Of a stretch of DNA of 64,000 bases, positions 17,127-27,216 are shown in pieces. Source of the stretch: Roseomonas sp. CECT 9278. Lineage in GTDB: Bacteria; Pseudomonadota; Alphaproteobacteria; Acetobacterales; Acetobacteraceae. A program made the position numbers and the translations under genes. The notes beneath the pieces were generated by a model that was given only the letters and a program-made list of their open reading frames with translations, searched no databases and was not told the origin of the DNA. Positions within the stretch are counted from its first letter, which is position 1, and the number at the start of each line of letters is the position of its first letter. The DNA lies in contig NZ_CAKKLX010000007.1 in assembly GCF_918698155.1 (NCBI RefSeq), forward strand, positions 111,388 to 175,387, read 5' to 3'.

Positions 17127-17540
17127 TTACGCGGGCCGGAACGTGATCGGCTTCGCGCCATCCCACAGCACCGAGCGCCCGATCACCGCGAGGCGATCCA
17201 GACCGCCCGTGATGGTCAGCACGTGGTTGCCCGCGAGCGGACCGGCCTTGGAGGCGAAGGCCGTCGGGCCGTAGGCGATCAGGATCTCGGTCTCGCTGAC
17301 CCCGCCCGGATAGACGATGACGTGGCCGGGCGCGGGGTGCGACGTGGCGTTCTCGAAGGACAGGCCCAGGTCGTAGTCGCCCATGGGAATCCAGCAGGCC
17401 TCGCCGGACCAGCGCACATGGATGATGCGGTTGCTGTAGGGGATGAAGTCGCGGAAGCGTGCGACGGTCTTGGGCGCGTCCTTGGTCTCGTAGGTGGCTT
17501 CGAAGATCTCGCCCGCGATGTCGATGATAACGTCGGCCAT
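17127..17540 (-). CDS. DUF3830 family protein (137 aa)
   Basis: The protein resembles the DUF3830 (cyclophilin-like fold) family: short, beta-rich, with TVARFRDFIPYSNRIIHVRW and EACWIPMGDYDLGLSFENAT followed by PAPGHVIVYPGG. Members commonly sit in catabolic or transport clusters and have no proven biochemical role. The start at 17540 is supported by GAAAGG upstream. A longer open frame reaching 18500 is the antisense-like shadow of the dehydrogenase gene. It is the last gene of the minus-strand ABC/ThDP cluster. Confidence 0.82.
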   Translation of the reverse strand: MADVIIDIAGEIFEATYETKDAPKTVARFRDFIPYSNRIIHVRWSGEACWIPMGDYDLGLSFENATSHPAPGHVIVYPGGVSETEILIAYGPTAFASKAGPLAGNHVLTITGGLDRLAVIGRSVLWDGAKPITFRPA

Positions 17541-17671
17541 GATGCGCCTTTCGTGCGTGGTGCCGTCCGCGGTTAGGCGACGGTGTGGCTTCGCGCAAGA
17601 CGCCAGGTGACGGGATCCAAGGGCCTTTCGGCCCTTGGCGGGGTGGTCCGGAGGGGCGGCGCCCCTGCGCC

Positions 17672-18715
17672 TTACGAGTTCGGCCCGCGTTCCATCGAAT
17701 ACGGCTGCCAGCGCCGCAGCGTGGATTTCTCCAGCACGGTCGGGTTCACGCAGGACATCGGCCACTTCCCCTGCATGGTCAGAGCCAGTTCCTGCCCGAC
17801 GCGCCGCTTGCGTGCGGGATCGAAGCGCGACGACGCCGAGGCGTTGTGCGGCGACAGGATGATGTGCGGCATCCGGTGCAGCGGGTTGTCCTGGCGCGTG
17901 GGTTCGACCTCGAAGACATCGAGGCCGGCGCCGGCGATCCACTTTTCTTCCAGCGCGCGGATCAGCGCGGCCTCGTTCACCGTCGGCCCGCGGCCGGTGG
18001 TGACGAAGATCGCGGTCTTCTTCATCTGGCGGAAGTGGTGTTCCTTGAGGAAGCCGCGCGTCTCGGGCGTGTCGGGCAGGTGCATCGAGACGAAGTCCGA
18101 CGTGGACAGCACTTCGGACAGCGATGCCGGTTCGACGCCGAGGGCGGAGAGAGTCAGCTCCTCCACATACGGGTCGAAGGCCTTCATGTGCAGGCCGAAG
18201 GCGCGGGCGCGGCGCGCGGTGGCGCGGGCGACGCGGCCGAAGCCGATGAAGCCGAGCGTCTGGCCCATCAGGCGCGGGATCTGCAGCAGCTGCGGGCGGC
18301 CTTCGGACCAGCGGCCCTCGCGCACCATGCGGTCCTGCTCGATGCAGCGGCGGTGGGCGGCCAGCAGCAGCATCATCGCGTGGTCGGCGACTTCCTCGAT
18401 GAAGGTGTCGGGGCAGTTGGTGACCGGGATGCCCTTCGCGGTGGCGGCCGCGACATCCACGTAGTCCACGCCCACCGTGCCGAGCGCGATGTGGCGGCAC
18501 CTGGTCAGCGCGTTGATCATCGCCGCGGTGAACTTCATGCCCTTGGCATAGACGGCATCCGCGGTGGGCGCGGCTTCGATGAAGCCGGCTTCAGTGGCGG
18601 GGCATTCCACGATCTCGGCGCCGGTGCCTTCCAGCGCCTCCATCTCGTGGTCGTAGCCGCCGCCCTGCGTGGTGAACGACGCGCCCGCGGGCGTGAGGAT
18701 GGTGTACTTCGCCAA
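17672..18715 (-). CDS. D-isomer-specific 2-hydroxyacid dehydrogenase
   Basis: This 347-aa NAD(P)-dependent dehydrogenase of the phosphoglycerate/formate dehydrogenase type has the Rossmann loop LGFIGFGRVARATARRA and the catalytic triad Arg (in TTGRGPTVNEAAL), Glu (in LDVFEVEP) and His (in LSPHNASASSRF). The substrate is a 2-hydroxy or 2-keto acid not identifiable from sequence. It is co-directional with the ABC importer and ThDP enzyme upstream, which suggests that the imported compound is processed through a 2-ketoacid or 2-hydroxyacid intermediate. Confidence 0.9.
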   Translation of the reverse strand: MAKYTILTPAGASFTTQGGGYDHEMEALEGTGAEIVECPATEAGFIEAAPTADAVYAKGMKFTAAMINALTRCRHIALGTVGVDYVDVAAATAKGIPVTNCPDTFIEEVADHAMMLLLAAHRRCIEQDRMVREGRWSEGRPQLLQIPRLMGQTLGFIGFGRVARATARRARAFGLHMKAFDPYVEELTLSALGVEPASLSEVLSTSDFVSMHLPDTPETRGFLKEHHFRQMKKTAIFVTTGRGPTVNEAALIRALEEKWIAGAGLDVFEVEPTRQDNPLHRMPHIILSPHNASASSRFDPARKRRVGQELALTMQGKWPMSCVNPTVLEKSTLRRWQPYSMERGPNS

Positions 18716-18743
18716 GACTCTCTCTCCTGATGTGCGGACGCCC

Positions 18744-19643
18744 CTATTCCTTCACCGCGCCGGTGAGGGAGGAGACGTAGTAGTCCACGAAAAACGAATA
18801 GAAGATCGCGACCGGAAGCGAGCCCAGCAGCGAGCCCGCCATCAGCGCGCCCCACTGGTAGACGTCGCCGGTCACCAGCTCGGTGAGGATCGCGACCGGG
18901 ACGGTCTTGTTCTCGCTGCTCTGGATGAAGGCGAGCGCGTAGATGAACTCGTTCCAGGACAGCGTGAAGGAGAAGATGCCCGCGCTGATCAGCCCCGGCA
19001 CCGCCAGCGGCAGCGTGATCTGCCACAGGATCTGCAGGCGCGTCGCGCCATCGATCAGCGCGCATTCCTCCAGCTCGAACGGGATCGACTTGAAGTAGCC
19101 GATCAGCAGCCAGGTGCAGAACGGGATCAGGAAGGTCGGATAGACCAGGATCAGCGCCAGCGGGCTGTCGAACAGGCCGAGCTGGAACACCATGGTGGCC
19201 AGCGGGATGAACAGGATCGACGGTGGCACCAGGTAGGCCAGGTAGATCGCCAGGCCCACATACTGGCTGCCCTTGTAGCGCAGCCGCTGGATCGCATAGG
19301 CCGCGAGCGTGGAGGACAGCAGCGACAGGACAGTGGCGCAGACCGACACGATCATGGTCGTCATCAGCCAGCGCGGATAGGCGGTGCCGAACAGCAGCAG
19401 CCGGATATGATCGAGCGTCGGCGAGGTGATCCAGAACGGGTTGTGCGTGTTGTAGTCGTAAAGCTCGGCGTTTGGCTTGAAGGCCGTGATCGTCATCCAA
19501 TAGAACGGGAACAACAGGATGATCAGGAAGCATGCCAGCGGCACGTAGATCGTGACCATGCGCCGGGTCTTGCTGTCCCAGGTCATGGTCTCGGGCTGGG
19601 CGGTGGCGGCGTTGGTCTGCTGCGGTTCGGTGGTCGCGCTCAT
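18744..19643 (-). CDS. Carbohydrate-type ABC transporter permease (MalG-like)
   Basis: This 299-aa integral membrane protein has six predicted helices, starting MVTIYVPLACFLIILLFPFY after a soluble N-terminus. The cytoplasmic EAA loop that contacts the ATPase reads EECALIDGATRLQILWQITL. It belongs to the CUT1 class (MalG/UgpE-like). It is encoded 10 bp downstream of the MalF-like permease and completes a five-component importer with the genes at 19654-23084. Confidence 0.93.
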   Translation of the reverse strand: MSATTEPQQTNAATAQPETMTWDSKTRRMVTIYVPLACFLIILLFPFYWMTITAFKPNAELYDYNTHNPFWITSPTLDHIRLLLFGTAYPRWLMTTMIVSVCATVLSLLSSTLAAYAIQRLRYKGSQYVGLAIYLAYLVPPSILFIPLATMVFQLGLFDSPLALILVYPTFLIPFCTWLLIGYFKSIPFELEECALIDGATRLQILWQITLPLAVPGLISAGIFSFTLSWNEFIYALAFIQSSENKTVPVAILTELVTGDVYQWGALMAGSLLGSLPVAIFYSFFVDYYVSSLTGAVKE

Positions 19644-19653
19644 GGCCGGCCCC

Positions 19654-20610
19654 TCAGTCGTTCGACTCGCCCTGCTGCCACTTCCGGCGCGCCAGGGCGA
19701 AGTAGGAAAACAGCGTCGCGAACACCAGGAAGGGGATCATCGACACCGCGATCGCGGCACCCTCCCCCAATTGCCCGCCAGGGATGCCGCGCTGGAAGGC
19801 CAGCGTCGCCAACAGGTGCGTCGAGTTCACCGGCCCGCCGCGCGTGATGGCATAGACCAGCTGGAAGTCGGTGAAGGTGAAGATGATGCTGAAGGTCATC
19901 ACGATCGCCAGGATCGGCAGCAGCATCGGGAAGGTGATGTAGCGGAAGCGCTGCCAGCCGGTGGAGCCATCCAGCAGCGCAGCCTCGTACAGGCTGGGCG
20001 AGATGGTCTGCAGCCCCGCCAGCAGCGAGATCGCCACGAAGGGAATGCCGCGCCAGATATTGGCGCCGATCAGCGACCAGCGCGCCGGCCAGGCGGTGTT
20101 GATGAAGTCGATATTGGTGGTCCGCAGCCCGAGTTCGATGAAGATCCACGATATGATCGAGAATTGCGGGTTGTAGATCCACCAGAAGGCGATCGCGGTC
20201 AGCACCGTCGGCACGATCCAGGGCAGCAGGATGATCGCGCGCAGCATCGACTTGAACGGCAGGTGGTTGTTCAGCAGCAGCGCCAGCCACAGCCCCAGGC
20301 CGAATTTCCCGATGGTGGCGACACCCGTGTAGAACACGCTGAAGAAGACCGCGTTCCACCAGATCGGGTCTTCCAGCATGTATTCGAAATTCTCGAGCCC
20401 GACCCAGCGCCCGGATCGCCCGATCGTGGTGTCGGTGAAGGCGAGCCAGATGCCCAGGCCGAGAGGGTAGGTCAGGAAGACGAACAGCAGGCCGAGTGCC
20501 GGCAGCATGCACATCGCGACCAGGAAGGGCTTCCAGTCGAACAGCTTCGACAGCGCGGATTGCGCCTTTGCCTGGCGGACCCAGACCTTGTCTTCGGCGA
20601 CGGCGGACAT
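19654..20610 (-). CDS. Carbohydrate-type ABC transporter permease (MalF-like)
   Basis: This 318-aa permease has six or more helices (FLVAMCMLPALGLLFVFLTY, GKFGLGLWLALLLNN, AIILLPWIVPTVLTAIAFWW) and an EAA loop, YEAALLDGSTGWQRFRYITF. It is a CUT1 class MalF/UgpA-like partner of the following gene. The start at 20610 is supported by AGGAGG nine bases upstream; an ATG seven codons further out lacks this spacing. Confidence 0.93.
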   Translation of the reverse strand: MSAVAEDKVWVRQAKAQSALSKLFDWKPFLVAMCMLPALGLLFVFLTYPLGLGIWLAFTDTTIGRSGRWVGLENFEYMLEDPIWWNAVFFSVFYTGVATIGKFGLGLWLALLLNNHLPFKSMLRAIILLPWIVPTVLTAIAFWWIYNPQFSIISWIFIELGLRTTNIDFINTAWPARWSLIGANIWRGIPFVAISLLAGLQTISPSLYEAALLDGSTGWQRFRYITFPMLLPILAIVMTFSIIFTFTDFQLVYAITRGGPVNSTHLLATLAFQRGIPGGQLGEGAAIAVSMIPFLVFATLFSYFALARRKWQQGESND

Positions 20611-20669
20611 CGGCGATCCCTCCTGGGGCAATCGGCGGCGCCTGCGCGGCGCCGCCGGTCGCAGTCACG

Positions 20670-22001
20670 TCAGCGGCGGAAGATGCGCCGCGCGCGGCGT
20701 TCGGCCTCGCGCATCGCCGCTTCGGGCGTCGCCTGGCCGGCGGCGACCGAGGCGAACATCTGCACCAGCACGTATTCCGCATTGGCCTGGCCGGAGGCCT
20801 CGGAGATCGGCCCCTTGTAGCCGTTCCAGAAGCGGTTGTTCATGGTGTCGCGGAAGATCGCGATCTTCGGATCGCTGCCCCAGACGCCCGCATCGCGATA
20901 GGCGTTCAGCGGCTGCGCCCAATAGCCGAGGTTGGCGTTCAGCCAGGGTTCGTATTGCGGCTGCTCCATCAGGAAGGCCAGCAGCGCCTTCGCCGCATTC
21001 GGGAAGCGCGAATGGCGGAACAGCATGGCATTGAGCGTGAGCGGCGCCGAGGGCCAGGACGGCGCGGCGCCGAAGGGCAGGAAGGAGTGTTCCGTATCAT
21101 CGGCGATCGGCCGCGTCGCCGGGTCGTTCTTCAGCGCGAAATACAGCGACACGCCATTCGACGTCAGCCAGCAGTTGTTCGCCGCATAGGCCTGGTTGTT
21201 CGAGATGTCGCCCCACGAGATGGTCCCGCCATCGACGAAGGTCGGGTACAGTTCCTTCAGGTAGTTCAGCGCGGCGAGCGTCTGCGGGCTGTTCACCGCC
21301 ACGCCGCCGGCCTCGTCGGTGATGGACGCGCCGTGCGACCACATCAGCCAGTTGGCGAAGCCGTTGCCGTCGCCCACCGCATTGCCCAGCGCGAAGCCGG
21401 CCGGCTTGCCCGCCTGGCGCAGCTTGCGGCACAGGTCCAGGAAGCCCGGCAGGTCGTTCGGCGGCGTCTGGAAGCCCACCTGGTTGACCGCCGACTTGCG
21501 CCACACCAACGGCCCCGCCGTGCCGCCGAAGGGCAGCCCGATCCAGTTGTTGCTGCCGTGCCGCTTGCCCAGCTTGTCCGCGGCGAACATCCAGCCGCCA
21601 TACTTGCGGCCGAGGTATTCCGCGATGTCGCTCAGTTCGACCAGCTTGCCGGCGTAGATGTGCGGCGCATCGCCGAAGCCCACGATCACGTCGGGCCCGG
21701 CACCGGTATTCGCGGTGACCGCGGTCTGCTGGTTGATGTCCTCCCAGCCCACGAAGTCCACGCGCACCTGCACGCCGGTCTGCTGCGTGAAGCGCGCGCA
21801 GTTGGCGCGGAACACTTCCTCGTCCGGCGCCACGAAGCGCACCGGGCGCAGCATGCGCAGCGTGGCGCCGCTTTCGATCGGCAGGTTCGGCGCGGCGACG
21901 CCGGAGGCCACCTGCACCGCCGACTGCGCCAGGGCATTGCCGCCCGCGGCCAGCGCCGCGCCTGCGCCCAGGATGCTGCGCCGCGTGATGATGTTCGCCA
22001 T
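20670..22001 (-). CDS. ABC transporter substrate-binding protein (sugar type)
   Basis: This 443-aa extracellular solute-binding protein of the family 1 type has an N-terminus with a twin-arginine-like signal, IITRRSILGAGAALAAGG followed by NALA. The mature lobe starts LRMLRPVRFVAPDEEVFRAN and has the family region WIGLPFGGTAGPLVWRKSAV. The ligand cannot be predicted; co-encoded enzymes (ThDP enzyme, 2-hydroxyacid dehydrogenase) suggest a sugar acid, polyol or related carbonyl compound. It lies between the ATPase and permease genes of the same importer. Confidence 0.92.
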   Translation of the reverse strand: MANIITRRSILGAGAALAAGGNALAQSAVQVASGVAAPNLPIESGATLRMLRPVRFVAPDEEVFRANCARFTQQTGVQVRVDFVGWEDINQQTAVTANTGAGPDVIVGFGDAPHIYAGKLVELSDIAEYLGRKYGGWMFAADKLGKRHGSNNWIGLPFGGTAGPLVWRKSAVNQVGFQTPPNDLPGFLDLCRKLRQAGKPAGFALGNAVGDGNGFANWLMWSHGASITDEAGGVAVNSPQTLAALNYLKELYPTFVDGGTISWGDISNNQAYAANNCWLTSNGVSLYFALKNDPATRPIADDTEHSFLPFGAAPSWPSAPLTLNAMLFRHSRFPNAAKALLAFLMEQPQYEPWLNANLGYWAQPLNAYRDAGVWGSDPKIAIFRDTMNNRFWNGYKGPISEASGQANAEYVLVQMFASVAAGQATPEAAMREAERRARRIFRR

Positions 22002-22037
22002 GGTCGTTCCCTCTCCCTTGTTGATGGCCCGGGTCAG

Positions 22038-23084
<1,047 letters not shown>

Positions 23085-23142
23085 TCAGCCTCCCCTTCGT
23101 CGCGGGCGGGTTATGCGTCCCGCCTCCTGGCCGTGCTACGCG

Positions 23143-24771
23143 CTACAGGCGCGAGACGGAAGTTTCCTTGGACGTGATGAACTCCAGCAGCGCCGGGGTC
23201 CCATTGCGTGTCTGCTCGATGCCGCGCCGGATGGCGGGGATGATGTCCGCGATCCTGGTCACGCGCTCGCCATAGCCGCCGAAGGCGCGCGCCATCGCGG
23301 CATAGTCGCCCGAAATGTCGGTCGAGCGATACTTTTCCGTACTGACCGGCATGACCTTCAGCTCGATCGCCATGGAGAAGTTGTTCAGCAGGATCGACAG
23401 GATCGGGATGCGCTCGCGCACCGCGGTCTCGAAATCCATGCCCGTGAAGCCGATCGCCGCATCGCCCCAGACGTTGATGCAGAGCTTGTCGGGGGCGGCG
23501 AGCTTCGCCCCCATCGCGAGGCCCAGCCCATAGCCGAGCTGCGTGGTCTTGCCCCAGCCCAGGTACGACAGCGGCGTGCGCGCCACCCAGAACGGCGAGA
23601 GCTGGTCGCGCGGCGACCCCGCATCATGCGTGATGATGGTGTTGTCCACATCGACCGTGCGCCACAGGTCGCGCAGCACGCGGTACGGGTTGAGCGGCTC
23701 GGCGTCGCTGTCGGTCTTGGGCGCCCAGGCGGCGAGCCATTCCGCGCGGTGCTGCGCGATCTCGGCGGCGACCGGCGCGTGGTCGCGCGGCGCCTTCACC
23801 CGCCCCGCGAGGTCCGCCAGCAGCGCATCGAGCGTGAGCGCGGCATCGCCCACCAGCCCGACCTCGCAGACCACATCCTTGTTGAGGTGGTCGGGGTCCA
23901 GCGTGGCGTGGATGATTGTCTTCCCCGCCGGCATCTTCACGCCGAAATTGGTCTCGGTGAAGGAGCAGCCGATGCCGAAAATAAGGTCGGCATTGTCGAG
24001 GAAATGCCGCACCGGCTTCGGGATCGCGAGGCCACCCGACCCGAGCGCCAGCGGATGATCCTCCGGGAAGGACGACTTGCCGCCCAGGCTGGATGTCACC
24101 GGCGCGGCGAGCAGTTCCGCCAGCGCCTTCAACTGCGGCCAGGCGCGCGCCCAATGCACGCCGGTGCCGGCATAGATGACGGGACGCTTGGCCTTCGCCA
24201 GCATCTCCGCCGCGCGCGCCACGTCGGACGGGTCCGGCCCGTAGCGCGTGGCGATCACCGGCGTATAGGCCAGCGGCTCGGGCACTTCCTCGTTCCACAT
24301 GTCGGTCGGGATCTCGACCAGCACGGGACCGCCGCGGCCGTTGCGCAGCTTGCTGAACGCGCGGCGCAGGATGTTCGGCACCTCGGCCGCCGACATGATC
24401 GGTTCGGCGGATTTCGTGATGCCGCGCATCTGCACGGATGAATTGAAGTTCGGGTCGATATGCGCGAGCCGCCGCGGATAGCCCATCGGCAGCACCAGCA
24501 CGGGAATGCTCTCCCCGTAGCACTGCGCCACGCCGCCATAGGCGTTCTCGGAACCCGGCCCATGCTGCATGCAGAAGGCGCCGATGATGCGCCCCGAGGT
24601 CACGCGGCTGATCGCATCGGCCATGTGCAGCCCGATGCGTTCCTGGCGCACCATGATCGGGCGGATGTCGATCTCGGCGGCGTATTCGATCAGGTGGTTC
24701 ACCGGATAGCCCGTGAGGATCTGGATTCCCTCACGCTTCATGATCTCGGCGATGGCCGCGCCAAGCTTCAT
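23143..24771 (-). CDS. ThDP-dependent enzyme of the acetolactate synthase-like family
   Basis: This 542-aa three-domain ThDP enzyme has the activating glutamate in IMVRQERIGLHMADAISRVT, a central Rossmann-like domain (ILAKAKRPVIYAGTGVHWAR, ADLIFGIGCSFTETNFGVKM), and a cofactor/Mg site WGDAAIGFTGMDFETAV ending in SILLNN. The usual GDG is GDA here. The C-terminal helices are present. The reaction is unassigned; candidates are a 2-ketoacid decarboxylase, a carboligase or an oxalyl-CoA/sulfopyruvate decarboxylase-like activity. It is the first gene of the importer cluster and divergent from tctBAC, so it probably acts on an imported 2-keto acid or its product. Confidence 0.85.
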   Translation of the reverse strand: MKLGAAIAEIMKREGIQILTGYPVNHLIEYAAEIDIRPIMVRQERIGLHMADAISRVTSGRIIGAFCMQHGPGSENAYGGVAQCYGESIPVLVLPMGYPRRLAHIDPNFNSSVQMRGITKSAEPIMSAAEVPNILRRAFSKLRNGRGGPVLVEIPTDMWNEEVPEPLAYTPVIATRYGPDPSDVARAAEMLAKAKRPVIYAGTGVHWARAWPQLKALAELLAAPVTSSLGGKSSFPEDHPLALGSGGLAIPKPVRHFLDNADLIFGIGCSFTETNFGVKMPAGKTIIHATLDPDHLNKDVVCEVGLVGDAALTLDALLADLAGRVKAPRDHAPVAAEIAQHRAEWLAAWAPKTDSDAEPLNPYRVLRDLWRTVDVDNTIITHDAGSPRDQLSPFWVARTPLSYLGWGKTTQLGYGLGLAMGAKLAAPDKLCINVWGDAAIGFTGMDFETAVRERIPILSILLNNFSMAIELKVMPVSTEKYRSTDISGDYAAMARAFGGYGERVTRIADIIPAIRRGIEQTRNGTPALLEFITSKETSVSRL

Positions 24772-25200
24772 CGTGCCGTTTCCTCATTCGCCGGCATTCA
24801 CGAGGCCCGGCTTGCTATAGCAGCCTAGACACCGCGACGCGGCGCGGGCAACCCCCCGCTTGCGACTTGACGCCCGCAAGGCGTCAGGTGTCGCGCGCGC
24901 TCGGGCGCGGCGCGCAGCGCCTGGTTCAGCCACTGCCGCTTCAGCCACTGCCGCGCCTGCGCCCATGCGCCGCGCTCCGCCCGCTGCCGCCGGTTGGCAG
25001 CCGCAGCGGCGTCGCCCAGCCGCTGCGCCGCCACCGCCGCCAGCGCACACCCCGGGCCGCGACCATGGTCGCGCCACGCCGGCAGCGCGACCGCGCGCCC
25101 GACGCCGGCATCCGCGATGGCGCGGGGCTGGTGCCAAGCCCGCCCGGAATGGTCTAGCGTCGCGCCCGCGGCAACGTCCGCGCAGGGGGAGAAGCGGCGC
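24772..25200. other. Divergent intergenic region, possible gene remnant
   Basis: These 429 bp separate the divergent ThDP-enzyme and tctB genes. The first 60 bp are less GC-rich and likely hold the ThDP-operon promoter. From about 24890 to 25100 the minus strand has a coding-like, Ala/Arg/Gln-rich frame ending at 24825 (RGAWAQARQWLKRQWLNQAL) with no sensible start, which could be a decayed gene end. TTCAGCCACTGCCGC is duplicated in tandem at 24925-24954. No regulator gene is present. Confidence 0.4.
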
Positions 25201-25686
25201 ATGCATCTGTCGGACCGGATCACGGGCGGGTTCCTGGTGCTGCTGGGCGCGCTGGCCTTCTGGGGCGGGTCGCGCCTGCCCGGCGTGCCGGGGCAGGATG
25301 TCGGGCCGGCAGTGTTTCCCATGGTGATCGGCGGCGGCCTGGTGCTGTGCGGCGCGCTGATCGCGCTGGGCATCGGCCGGTCGTTCGAGGCGCCGGAGGA
25401 CGACGCCACCGAGGCCCTGCCCGGCCTGGCCGGACGCCTCGGGCGCTACGGCACGCTGGCCGCGCTGCTGCCGCCGGCCCTGCTGCTGTTCTATGTCGTC
25501 GCAGTCGAACCGCTCGGCTTCCTGCTGACCGGCGCGGCCATGGTGCTGGTCGCCACGCTGGCGCTCGGCGCGTCCTGGCGGCTGGCGATCGGCGTCGCGG
25601 TCTGCGCGCCGCCCGTGATCCACCTGGTGTTCTACAAGCTGCTGCGGGTGCCCTTGCCCGAAGGCCTGCTGGCGGCGCCGTGGTGA
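25201..25686 (+). CDS. tctB: Tripartite tricarboxylate transporter, small membrane subunit TctB
   Basis: This 161-aa membrane protein of the TctB family has four predicted helices: ITGGFLVLLGALAFWGG, FPMVIGGGLVLCGALIAL, LAALLPPALLLFYVVAV with PLGFLLTGAAMVLVATLALG, and LAIGVAVCAPPVIHLVFYKL. The start at 25201 has GGGGGAG about nine bases upstream; longer frames upstream are Ala/Arg shadows. It opens the tctBAC operon and is followed 4 bp later by tctA. Confidence 0.92.
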   Translation: MHLSDRITGGFLVLLGALAFWGGSRLPGVPGQDVGPAVFPMVIGGGLVLCGALIALGIGRSFEAPEDDATEALPGLAGRLGRYGTLAALLPPALLLFYVVAVEPLGFLLTGAAMVLVATLALGASWRLAIGVAVCAPPVIHLVFYKLLRVPLPEGLLAAPW

Positions 25687-25690
25687 TCCG

Positions 25691-27187
25691 ATGACCGCGC
25701 TGCTCGACGGCCTCCTGATGGTGGCGACCTTCGAGGTCGCCGTCGCCATCCTCGCCTCCGCGGTCTATGGCATGGTGATCGGCGCCCTGCCCGGCCTGAC
25801 CGCCACCATGGCCATCGCGCTGCTGGTGCCCATCACCTTCTACCTGTCGCCGATCGCGGCGGTGGCGACCATCATCACATCCTCGGCCATGGCGATCTTC
25901 GCCGGCGACATCCCCGGCTGCCTGATGCGCATCCCGGGCACGCCGGCCTCGGCCGCCTATACCGACGAAGCCTATGCGCTGACGCGCAAGGGGCAGGCGG
26001 AACTCGCCCTCGGCGCGTCGCTGTGGTTCAGCGCCATCGGCGGCATCGTCGGCACCGTCGCGCTGATGATCCTGGCACCCGCGCTGGCCGAGGTCGCGCT
26101 GTCCTTCTCGACCTACGAATATTTCTGGCTGTCGCTGCTCGGGCTGATGTGCGCGACGCTGGTGGCGCGATCGTCGCCGATCAAGGCGATCGCGGCGGCG
26201 CTGCTCGGGCTGCTGGTCGCCTGCGTCGGCATCGAGAATCCGGGCGGCGTGCCGCGCTTCACCTTCGGCAGCACCGACCTGCTGGGCGGGATCGAGGCGC
26301 TGCCCGCGCTGATCGGCGTGTTTGCCGTGTCGGAGGTGATGCGCGCGGTGGCCAGCGCGCCGCCGCCGCCCATCCCGAACCGCCGGCTGGGGTCGATCCT
26401 GGGCGGGCAATGGGCGCTCACGAAGCGCTACCAGAAGCAGATGTGGCGCGGGAACCTGATCGGCATCCTGATCGGCGCGCTGCCGGGCGCGGGGGCGGAC
26501 ATGGCGGCCTGGGTCGCCTATGCGACGTCGAAGCGCTTTTCCCAGGAACGCGAGAAATTCGGCACCGGCCATCCCGAGGGGCTGGTCGAATCGGGTGCGG
26601 CGAACAATTCGGCGCTGGCCGGCGGCTGGGTGCCGGCGCTGCTGTTCGGCATTCCGGGCGACACCATCACCGCGATCGCCATCGGCGTGCTCTACATGAA
26701 GGGCCTGAACCCGGGCCCGACGCTGTTCACCGAGAAGGCGAGCAGCATGTACGCGCTGTACATCGTCTTCCTCGTCGCCAACGTGCTGATGATCCCGCTG
26801 GGCATCGCGATGATCCGGCTGTCGAAGAACATCCTGCGCGCGCCGCGGTCGGCGGCCATGCCGGTGATCCTGCTGCTGTGCGCCGTGGGCGCCTTCGCGA
26901 TCGGCAACAACCTGTTCGCCGTGGTGATCGTCGCGGCCTTCGGGGTCATCGGCTTCGTGATGGAGCGCAACGGCTACCCGGTGGCGGCCATGGTGCTCGG
27001 CATCGTCATGGGCACCATGGTCGAGCAGAACCTGGTCAGTTCCCTCATCAAGTCGGATGGCGAGGTGCTGCCGTTCTTCGAGCGGCCGGTCGCCTCGGGC
27101 CTGGCGGCGCTGACCATCACCGCGCTGCTGTGGCCCGCCGGCGTGTGGGTGCTGCGGCGCTTGCGCCGGGCGCAGGCCGCAATATAG
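25691..27187 (+). CDS. tctA: Tripartite tricarboxylate transporter, large membrane subunit TctA
   Basis: This 498-aa permease has about eleven or twelve helices and the TctA signatures VYGMVIGALPGLTATMAIAL near the N-terminus, PGCLMRIPGTPASAAYTDEA, the duplicated IGILIGALPGAGADMAAWVA, and ALLFGIPGDTITAIAIGVLY. With TctB and the periplasmic TctC it imports carboxylates in a secondary, ion-coupled manner. The gene is intact and co-directional with its neighbours. Confidence 0.95.
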   Translation: MTALLDGLLMVATFEVAVAILASAVYGMVIGALPGLTATMAIALLVPITFYLSPIAAVATIITSSAMAIFAGDIPGCLMRIPGTPASAAYTDEAYALTRKGQAELALGASLWFSAIGGIVGTVALMILAPALAEVALSFSTYEYFWLSLLGLMCATLVARSSPIKAIAAALLGLLVACVGIENPGGVPRFTFGSTDLLGGIEALPALIGVFAVSEVMRAVASAPPPPIPNRRLGSILGGQWALTKRYQKQMWRGNLIGILIGALPGAGADMAAWVAYATSKRFSQEREKFGTGHPEGLVESGAANNSALAGGWVPALLFGIPGDTITAIAIGVLYMKGLNPGPTLFTEKASSMYALYIVFLVANVLMIPLGIAMIRLSKNILRAPRSAAMPVILLLCAVGAFAIGNNLFAVVIVAAFGVIGFVMERNGYPVAAMVLGIVMGTMVEQNLVSSLIKSDGEVLPFFERPVASGLAALTITALLWPAGVWVLRRLRRAQAAI

Positions 27188-27216
27188 CGTCGATCAACCA
27201 CCAGGAGGAAACAACC

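Noticed and set aside
17127..18500. 457-codon form of the DUF3830 gene
   Set aside because: The first 320 codons are Arg/Pro/His-rich shadow opposite the dehydrogenase frame. The folded domain begins at ATG 17540 with a ribosome site.
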